Shown here: positions 58,453 to 64,000 of the stretch, in pieces | How the letters are laid out: each line of letters starts with the position of its first letter | How positions within the stretch are numbered: position 1 is the first letter of the stretch | Assembly (NCBI RefSeq): GCF_021277265.1 | Contig: NZ_JAJSOH010000026.1 | Span: 1 to 64,000 of the forward strand | From: Kineosporia rhizophila | Lineage (GTDB): Bacteria > Actinomycetota > Actinomycetes > Actinomycetales > Kineosporiaceae | Reading direction: 5' to 3' | DNA length: 64,000 nt | Program-made: the position numbers and the translations under genes | Notes under the pieces: generated by a model | The model's input: the letters and a program-made list of their open reading frames with translations, nothing else | Told to the model about the DNA's origin: nothing | The model's database searches: none

Positions 58453-60642
58453 TCAGACCGAACCCGCGCGCCGCGATGTCAGGTAGCGTTCCCGCACCGC
58501 ATCCAGTCGCTCGCCGGTCGACTCCACCTGCCAGATCTTCCAGCCTCTGGAGGACGGTGTTTCCCACAACTGCTGCTCGGCAGTTCTGAGCGAGGTGTAG
58601 GTCTCGATGTGGCCGTTGGTCAGGAGTTTCACGCGGTGTTTCTGGCCCGAGCGATTCCCCAGCAGGGTCTCGTTCGGAGACAGCAGCCCGGCTCTGAGCA
58701 GATCGGAGAGCCGCACTCCCCGCGCGCCGAGAGCGGCCGGTTCGGAAGTAGCAGAGACCGGGCCCACGGGGGTGGTCGCGACAATGAACCCCAGCGCCGA
58801 AGGCGACCAGATTCGGCGGGCGATCTCCTCGTACAGGAGGCAGCGCTCTTCCACCAATTCCTCGAGGGACTTACCGGCCTTGTACGGTTTGAAGTGCCCG
58901 TCCAGACCGCTCGCCCTACGAAACTGCCGGAACCTGGTTACGCCCCGGCCCTCGTACCTGCTGGGGGCCAGAGAGGCCGCCAGCCAGTTGTACGGCGCGT
59001 ACCGTTCAACCTTCTCGATCAGGCTCAGCGGGCCGAAACTGGCGTTCTCGCTGCCGTCCAGCAGAACCAGACCGCCGATCTGGCTACGCAGCCGCTTGAC
59101 CTCGAACGCGTTCATCCCGTTGTTCAGGTAGACGCCCGGCTTCTGGGTCACCAGGTGTTCGATCTCGACTGGGCGGCGGCCGTCAGGACGTTCGAGCAGA
59201 TCGGCGACGGAACCGCGGCCTGCGACTTCCTGTTCCAGCCAGGCGGTGATCCGGGCCAAGAAGTACAGAACGAAAGGGCGATTGCCCTGACCGTAGAGGA
59301 GAGTTCTGGCCTCGTCGAGGCTCGCGAACCAGGACTGGGAGGCTGATCCCAGTTCTCGGGCCACGTCCTTGACGTCCTTGGCCCGCCTGAGCCGGGGCAG
59401 TAGCCGGTCAACTTCTGCGTCGAGTTCGGCCTGCGCGTAGGACTGTCCCAGCAGGCCTTGCTTCAGCACGAAGAGATCGACGAAATTTGCCACCAGATTG
59501 GTCTTCTTCTCGACCGCAGCGCGGCTCTCGCCCGGAACCATCGCGGCGAGCGTGAGATCGAACTGCTGCAGCAGACCGTTGCGCTCATTCAGCCACAAGG
59601 CCGGGAAGTCGGCGTTGAATTTCTTGGCATGATCGAGCATGCGGCCGTACCACTCGTACCTCGGCCGGATCTCGTTCTTGAACAAGAGATATCGATCGCC
59701 GTGCCGTGGCTTGGGCCATACCTCTTTCTGGTTCTCGACCAGCCACTCGTGCGGGGACTTGTCCAGCATTTCGCGGGCCCGTTCGCGCTCCGAGGACTTC
59801 TGCGGTACGTCCGAGTATCTGGAGTGCAGAACGTTTCTGACGAAGGTCATCGGCTCATTGGCGTCCCTGGATCCCAAGAAGTCCGTCATGGCCTTCCAGT
59901 GTGGGTCGAAGTCGTCCCGCTCCCGTGCCGGAACATCGCTACGCAGATAGTCCTTCAGGAGATCGAACGGGGACAGGCGCACGCCCCTGTCGTTGATCCG
60001 GTTGAAGAGCTCGTTTCCGCGCTGCGCGTCACCTGCGTCGATCTCCACCAGTGAGACGCGGTCCAGCAGCCAGTTCACGAAGTCCGGCAGTGCTTCGCCC
60101 TTGACGGAGTCGGGCAGATGCTCGGCCAGCCGCTCACCGGCGTCCCAGATCATTCGCGTCGCGAGGGTATCCGGATAGTAGGGTTGCTGGTCCAGCCGGC
60201 TCCTGAAGGCCGGCTCGTACTCCCCCACCTTGACAGCGAAGTCTGACCTGGACTCGCCACGGATGGCGCTTCTGAGCCGGGCCGCCTCAGTCTGTGCGTC
60301 ATCATGCTCCTGGGCGAGGACGTACAGAATAATGAGGAGCAGGAGCAAGGTGGTGATCCGCTGCTGCCCGTCCGCCAGATAGGTCCTGCCACTTTCCCGG
60401 TACACGACGATCGAACCCAGGCAGTACGTGGGAAAGCTGCGGTATGCGTCCTCGTCGTAGGTCGGCTGCCAATCTCTCTCGAACTTCCTCCACAAGTCGT
60501 CGATGAGCTTCTCGACCTGAGCCTGCTGCCAGACGTAGCTCCGTTGGTAGCTCTGCAGATAATAAGCTCGGTCCTTGAAAGCCTGCCCTACCGTGACGCC
60601 CCGGGCAGAGACGATCTGCTCAGGCTGTGACGCCCCCGTCAA
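58453..60642 (-). CDS. DUF262-DUF1524-RAMA restriction-type protein
   Basis: 729 residues. The N-terminal DUF262 domain, a ParB-like NTPase, has YLQSYQRSYVWQQAQVEKLIDDLW and the signature YLADGQQRITTLLLLL. A DUF1524-type HNH region is present at EIEHLVTQKPG (~492-503), with the finger-proximal residues changed from the usual HIxPQ. The C-terminal ~70 residues (RLSDLLRAGLLSPNETLL to SSRGWKIWQ) match a RAMA domain, thought to read modified bases. Together they suggest a GmrSD-like, modification-dependent restriction enzyme. TTG 60642 is supported by a GAGGGGG site at 7 nt. Confidence 0.85.
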   Translation of the reverse strand: MTGASQPEQIVSARGVTVGQAFKDRAYYLQSYQRSYVWQQAQVEKLIDDLWRKFERDWQPTYDEDAYRSFPTYCLGSIVVYRESGRTYLADGQQRITTLLLLLIILYVLAQEHDDAQTEAARLRSAIRGESRSDFAVKVGEYEPAFRSRLDQQPYYPDTLATRMIWDAGERLAEHLPDSVKGEALPDFVNWLLDRVSLVEIDAGDAQRGNELFNRINDRGVRLSPFDLLKDYLRSDVPARERDDFDPHWKAMTDFLGSRDANEPMTFVRNVLHSRYSDVPQKSSERERAREMLDKSPHEWLVENQKEVWPKPRHGDRYLLFKNEIRPRYEWYGRMLDHAKKFNADFPALWLNERNGLLQQFDLTLAAMVPGESRAAVEKKTNLVANFVDLFVLKQGLLGQSYAQAELDAEVDRLLPRLRRAKDVKDVARELGSASQSWFASLDEARTLLYGQGNRPFVLYFLARITAWLEQEVAGRGSVADLLERPDGRRPVEIEHLVTQKPGVYLNNGMNAFEVKRLRSQIGGLVLLDGSENASFGPLSLIEKVERYAPYNWLAASLAPSRYEGRGVTRFRQFRRASGLDGHFKPYKAGKSLEELVEERCLLYEEIARRIWSPSALGFIVATTPVGPVSATSEPAALGARGVRLSDLLRAGLLSPNETLLGNRSGQKHRVKLLTNGHIETYTSLRTAEQQLWETPSSRGWKIWQVESTGERLDAVRERYLTSRRAGSV

Positions 60643-60687
60643 TGCGGCCCCCTCATCACGCGTCGAGATCAGCGAGCAATGCCTCGA

Positions 60688-61386
60688 TCAGCTCTCCTCG
60701 ACCACCGCCTTGACCACGACGACGCGCTCCGGGCCGGCTCCCGACCAGGCGTAACCCGCGCGTACCACCCGTACGGCCTGGCCTGGACGCGGCCTGGCTG
60801 CTCCCGCCGGCTCGTGCAGCTCTCGATCGAACTCGACCGTCTCGCCGGACCGCCCCAAGGGGGTGAGTCGCTGGTCCAGCGCCCGCTGCGTGAGCCAGTC
60901 GAGAATGTCTGCGCCAGAGCCTCCGTCCGCAATCAGTGAATCCACTGAGGCGACAAGCTCGGCCAACAGCGTCGCCTTTTCTCGCTCCCGCTGCTGAGAC
61001 CATGAGATTTGCGCCCCCGCACCGCTTTTCTCGACCAGGGCAAGCGTGTCGGAAATGTTGTCGGTGAACGCCTCGACCAGCCAGGCGCGGCCGGCTGAGC
61101 GCTTACCGGCCTGAACGGTCAGTTTCTCCAGCGAGTCGTGAGACGACTCGGTGGTGAACGACCACTCGTACACCCCAGATCGGGGGCAGGTGATGCGTGG
61201 ATGCTCCTTCAAGGAAGGCTGCAGCGTCTTCCACCAGCGATCCACGTCGGCCTTGGACACACCGGCCTCGATGAGTTCGGCCTTGATCTCCTGCGTACGT
61301 ACGGGGTCTCCGGCGCGCCGGATCACCTCGATGAATGCCAGGCCTGCATCGTCCTTGAACTGCTTCACCAGCACCCGATCGCGCAT
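60688..61386 (-). CDS. Unknown protein, first gene of the DUF262 operon
   Basis: 232 residues. VLVKQFKDDAGLAFIEVIRRAGDPVRTQEIKAELIEAGVSKADVDRWWKTLQPSLKEHPRITCPRSGVYEWS is a winged-helix-like start. A coiled-coil region follows (SWSQQREREKATLLAELVASVDSL), with a small beta-rich C-terminus. ATG 61386 has a GAGGGG site at 6 nt; GTG 61392 is less likely. The gap to the DUF262 gene is 45 nt. It could be an operon regulator or a specificity partner. Confidence 0.65.
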   Translation of the reverse strand: MRDRVLVKQFKDDAGLAFIEVIRRAGDPVRTQEIKAELIEAGVSKADVDRWWKTLQPSLKEHPRITCPRSGVYEWSFTTESSHDSLEKLTVQAGKRSAGRAWLVEAFTDNISDTLALVEKSGAGAQISWSQQREREKATLLAELVASVDSLIADGGSGADILDWLTQRALDQRLTPLGRSGETVEFDRELHEPAGAARPRPGQAVRVVRAGYAWSGAGPERVVVVKAVVEES

Positions 61387-61392
61387 GTCCAC

Positions 61393-61832
61393 CCCTCCCC
61401 CGGCCCTCCGACATCCGTCGACGGAAAGATACCCCTTATGAGCAGATTGTCACTAGGGTCCCGAGACCCTCTTGCGGTACCGGGGCGGCCAGTCGCTCGC
61501 GCAACCGGGTTGCGCTTCAAGATGACGGCCTGCACAGGTTGTGCTTGCAAAAAAAATGACTCGTGAGCAACGAATGACAGAACGCCCCTCGCCACGGCAA
61601 TCCGGGCCACCCGGCGGACAGCGAGACTGACGACGCGGCGGACGACGCGGCGGACGACGCGGCCTTGATTGGCGAAGAAGCGTGAAGAAAAATTCCCGGA
61701 GATCTGACGAGCGAGATCGCCGGTCTCTGCATGATGGAGAGGCTGCCCCCTCGGCCAGCAACCTTCGAAGACGTACCCTGCTCTGAAGAGCAACACAGTC
61801 GTGGGTCATCGAACTGGCGAACTGGGGCCGTT
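61393..61832. other. 440-bp interval without a supported gene
   Basis: No reading frame here resembles a protein. The interval holds an A-run (AAAAAAA near 61550), three perfect or near-perfect tandem copies of a 12-mer at 61629-61664, and the divergent promoters for the DUF262 operon and the DUF1737 gene. The short open frames on both strands are low-complexity. Confidence 0.6.
61629..61664 (+). repeat. Three tandem copies of a 12-mer
   Basis: GACGACGCGGCG occurs at 61629-61640 and 61641-61652, with GACGACGCGGCC at 61653-61664. Its length is a multiple of three, as in coding repeats, but no convincing gene covers it. It may be a relic of an Asp-Ala-rich coding tail. Confidence 0.75.
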
Positions 61833-62042
61833 ATGGGAGAGACAACGAAGTACAAGATCGTCGAGTCCTCGACCAAAACTACTCTGGTCACCTTGGTCAA
61901 TGAAGCCATCGGACAGGGCTGGACTCCGCTCGGCGGGGTGGCTGTTGATAGCCACGTGAATCTCCGAGGGACCGTTACCACGACGTACTGCCAATCCATG
62001 GTGAAGTCCAAGAACCCCTCTCCCCCCATGACATTGACCTAA
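61833..62042 (+). CDS. DUF1737 domain protein
   Basis: 69-residue single-domain protein. KYKIVESSTKTTLVTLVNEAIGQGWTPLGGVAVDSHVNLRGTVTTTYCQSMVK has the family's central VN-x5-GW-x2-GG motif and terminal YCQSMVK (YxQAMVK in relatives). Function unknown. ATG 61833 begins the domain; the frame extends further upstream without similarity. It lies alone between the DUF262 operon and the ERCC4 remnant. Confidence 0.75.
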   Translation: MGETTKYKIVESSTKTTLVTLVNEAIGQGWTPLGGVAVDSHVNLRGTVTTTYCQSMVKSKNPSPPMTLT

Positions 62043-62131
62043 TTCGTCAGCGGTTCAACGAAGCTCCGGGTCTCTTCCCCACTCAGCGCGGTTCGCGCAC
62101 GGCGCGGGCAAATTATGGACTCAAGACTCGA

Positions 62132-62797
62132 TTAGCTCTGAGCAGCCCGCCAAGCAACCAACAGCTCAGGCCGCAGCCTCCCCCGGTCTGGCACGTCCAT
62201 CCCCTGCGCCCGCGCCCACCCCCGCAGTTCCTTGGTGGACGGCTCGGTCTCCCCCGCCGCAGGCTCGGGCGGCACCTCCAGTTCGTTCTCGGCCCACGAC
62301 CGCGCAGCAGCCAGCCACCGGTACGTCCACTCCTCGGCCATCTTCCGGTTGTCGCAGAACACGATCGGGATGGAGGGCCAGGCGATCTGAACCTCCGCGA
62401 GCCCGTCGGCGACCAGGGCCGGACGCAGGCGTTCCTGCGCGAACACCTTCGAGTACGGCTCCTCGACCACCATGGCGGCCCGCGGCAGCGTGGCTATCTC
62501 GGCCAGGGCGTACCGCAGTCGGCCGCTGGTCAGGCTGCCCACGAAGTCGCCATCGACTTGCGCTCCACTGAGGCGACCGCCCGCGTCCCCAGCGATCTGT
62601 GAGCGGTGTTCGCGAGCGCGGTCGGCCGCGATGTCGATCGCGGCGCCGCGCTTGGTGCAGGCGCGCAGGGCAATGCGTTCGACCTCCTGGGCGTCGGCCG
62701 GCCACACTTCCAGCGGGAGCGGGTGGGCAGTACAGGCCACTACGGACGTTGACTGCGAAGCATTTCCCCCACCGCCCGCGACAGTTGCGCGACCCAT
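62132..62797 (-). pseudogene. ERCC4-type nuclease with lost catalytic core
   Basis: 221 residues of an actinobacterial ERCC4 nuclease with a C-terminal Lsr2-like tail (WARAQGMDVPDRGRLRPELLVAWRAAQ). The second half is good: FVGSLTSGRLRYALAEIATLPRAAMVVEEPYSKVF and IPIVFCDNRKMAEEWTYRWLAAA. Upstream, RARENRSQ-like text jumps straight to GDAGGRL, so the segment with the nuclease's first strands is missing. The catalytic ERKS motif is present only in another frame (about 62555-62566, reading VASVERKSMA), with a 1-nt deletion after ATGGC. It appears damaged by one internal deletion and frame errors. ATG 62797. Confidence 0.6.
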
Positions 62798-62873
62798 ACG
62801 CCGACCGATCCGGCGGCGCTGGAGCCGCTGAATACTGAATGCTCTTGGTGCCCCGCCCAGTGAGGATTCGACG

Positions 62874-63338
62874 ATGGCCGTCGCCACCCAGACCATGACC
62901 GACGAGCAACGCAAGAGCGTTGCGCTGGAATACCTCAAGGCGTTCGACCGCGGGGGCGTCACCTCCACCGGGGGTTCGATCGTTGACCTGTTCGCAGAGG
63001 ACGCTCAGGTCATGTTCCCGAAGTGGGGGATCGCCACCGGGCGCGACGAGATCGGCCGGATGTTCGGCGACATCGGCGGCACGCTGAAGCAGATCCTGCA
63101 TCACTACGCGGAATTCACCTGGATCATGTCCGGCACCGACGTGTTCGCGGTGGAGGGGACGAGCCATGGGGAGCATCGGGACGGGCCGTGGCGGGCCGGC
63201 GTTCCCGACTGGGCCGCGGGCCGGTGGACGGATGTGTTCGAGGTGCGTGACTTCCTGATCCAGCGGTGCTTCATCTACCTCGATCCCGACTACGCGGGCA
63301 AGGACACCGAGCGCTACCCCTGGCTCAGGCAGTCGTGA
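62874..63338 (+). CDS. SnoaL-like protein 1
   Basis: 154-residue NTF2-fold protein. VALEYLKAFDRGGVTSTGGSIVDLFAEDAQVMFPKWGIATGRDEIGRMFGDIGG is the helical lid and first strands; HHYAEFTWIMSGTDVFAVEGTSHG and FEVRDFLIQRCFIYLDPDYAG complete the barrel. Related proteins act on aromatic or polyketide-like ligands, or lack activity. ATG 62874 has GAGGA at 8 nt. The next SnoaL gene is 23 bp downstream, so the two form a pair. Confidence 0.83.
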   Translation: MAVATQTMTDEQRKSVALEYLKAFDRGGVTSTGGSIVDLFAEDAQVMFPKWGIATGRDEIGRMFGDIGGTLKQILHHYAEFTWIMSGTDVFAVEGTSHGEHRDGPWRAGVPDWAAGRWTDVFEVRDFLIQRCFIYLDPDYAGKDTERYPWLRQS

Positions 63339-63361
63339 AACCCGAGAAGGAGCACGTGAAC

Positions 63362-63724
63362 ATGACTCTGACGATGGACCGCTACATCGCCGCAACTGAC
63401 CGCGCCATCGCCGACAAGTCGCTTCTCGGTGAGCTGCTGGCGGTCTTCGCCCCGGAGGCCGTCGTTCAGATCGCCGATGTGCCGTTCCGCGGCACGGAGG
63501 CCATCAGGGAGTTCTACGCCCAGTTCGTTGCGGACCATGCGGAGTCCAAGCACTTCTGGACCACGACCGTCCTGCCCGACGGGCGCCAGCGCACGGAATG
63601 GGTCTGTGCAGCGCGTAAGACGGACGGCTCGCTGATCACGATCGCCGGGATTGAACATGCGCAGCTCGACTCGCAGGGGCGGATCGCCGATCTGCACAAC
63701 GAATTCACCCGTCCCCCGGCGTGA
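63362..63724 (+). CDS. SnoaL-like protein 2
   Basis: 120 residues of the same fold. YIAATDRAIADKSLLGELLAVFAPEAVVQIADVPFRGTEAIREFYAQFVADHAESKHFW, then TEWVCAARKTDGSLITIAGIEHAQLDSQGRIADLHNEF. ATG 63362 is preceded by AAGGAG at 9 nt. It is probably cotranscribed with the previous gene. Its stop codon is adjacent to the convergent gene that ends at 63725. Confidence 0.83.
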   Translation: MTLTMDRYIAATDRAIADKSLLGELLAVFAPEAVVQIADVPFRGTEAIREFYAQFVADHAESKHFWTTTVLPDGRQRTEWVCAARKTDGSLITIAGIEHAQLDSQGRIADLHNEFTRPPA

Positions 63725-63994
63725 TCAGTGCAGGATTCCGCGCCACCTCTCTCCGCAGCTCATGCATTCGAGCCCACCGTCCCGTAGTTCGGGTGGGGTC
63801 TGCTCCCGGCACAGAGGGCAGTACCGGAAGGACGATCGACGGGCCGCCAGTAAGCCCGCGATCACCTTCCTGTCCGCTTCCGGATCACCTGCGAGCACGA
63901 CACTGCCGGTCGGTTCATAGACGAGTTCAGCGACGCCCTGCCAGCGTCCCACCGGCCGGGCGACCGTTGCGATGCCGTCGTCGATCTGGAGCAT
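63725..63994 (-). CDS. Zinc-ribbon protein, possibly continuing past the window
   Basis: 89 residues visible. The N-terminal part (LQIDDGIATVARPVGRWQGVAELVYEPTGSVVLAGDP) is beta-rich. The C-terminus YCPLCREQTPPELRDGGLECMSCGERW has two CxxC pairs forming a zinc ribbon. ATG 63994 is 6 bp from the window edge and the frame stays open beyond it, so a longer protein cannot be excluded. Function unknown. Confidence 0.6.
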   Translation of the reverse strand: MLQIDDGIATVARPVGRWQGVAELVYEPTGSVVLAGDPEADRKVIAGLLAARRSSFRYCPLCREQTPPELRDGGLECMSCGERWRGILH

Positions 63995-64000
63995 GAGCTG

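Noticed and set aside
61517..62029. Minus-strand frame opposite the DUF1737 gene
   Set aside because: Low-complexity Ala/Ser runs over the tandem repeat; the plus strand has a recognisable DUF1737 domain.
1..64000. CRISPR array, tRNA, rRNA or insertion sequence
   Set aside because: No regularly spaced direct repeats, tRNA-like cloverleaf with a GTTCGA T-arm, rRNA segment or transposase was recognised anywhere.

Overview
The window is high-GC DNA with frequent GTG starts, 4-nt ATGA/GTGA gene overlaps, a complete mycofactocin set, a DtxR-type iron box and an actinobacterial style DinB tail. This points to an actinomycete chromosome; a soil genus such as Kineosporia is plausible, but the genus cannot be fixed from sequence alone. 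No rRNA, tRNA, transposase, integrase or CRISPR array was seen.

Layout. 1-2.5 kb: a gene tail, a perfect 16-bp inverted repeat, a decayed copy of the dinB 3' end, intact dinB and a universal stress protein. 2.8-6.7 kb: a flavoprotein oxidase and two divergent MftD-type FMN enzymes flanking a palindromic operator. 6.9-14.8 kb: an operon of an HSP90-like ATPase and three TPR-like proteins. 14.8-22.9 kb: the mycofactocin locus (mftA-B-C, an SDR interrupted by a small palindromic element, MoxR ATPase, VWA protein, mftE, mftF; divergent mftR). 23.1-29.5 kb: a small Cys/His protein and a tightly overlapped four-gene SMC-type operon, the strongest candidate for an undescribed complex. 29.5-34.3 kb: a lone ATPase, an ArsR/SRPBCC pair, SnoaL and DUF3224 proteins, and an MFS exporter with its XRE regulator. 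34.3-38.2 kb: a siderophore ABC operon. 38.1-41.8 kb: a GbsR/SDR pair and a TetR-controlled drug-type ABC exporter. 41.8-45.0 kb: a GNAT remnant, the pnuC-nadR NAD salvage operon and a LysE exporter.

45-64 kb is accessory in character: hypothetical proteins, at least three damaged genes (serine hydrolase, PIN toxin, ERCC4 nuclease), rearrangement junctions, and a defence-like island at 52.3-61.4 kb. That island holds two convergent operons. One encodes an Mrr-like nuclease fused to a degenerate kinase fold, a superfamily 1 helicase and an unknown protein. The other encodes an unknown regulator-like protein, a DUF262-DUF1524-RAMA restriction-type protein and a NYN nuclease.

How genes work together. 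MftA is the precursor peptide, MftB and MftC decarboxylate and crosslink its C-terminal Val-Tyr, MftE releases the dipeptide product, MftD oxidises it and MftF glycosylates it; the disrupted SDR would have been a client enzyme. The siderophore-binding protein, two permeases and an ATPase form one importer under iron control. PnuC imports nicotinamide riboside for NadR to turn into NAD.
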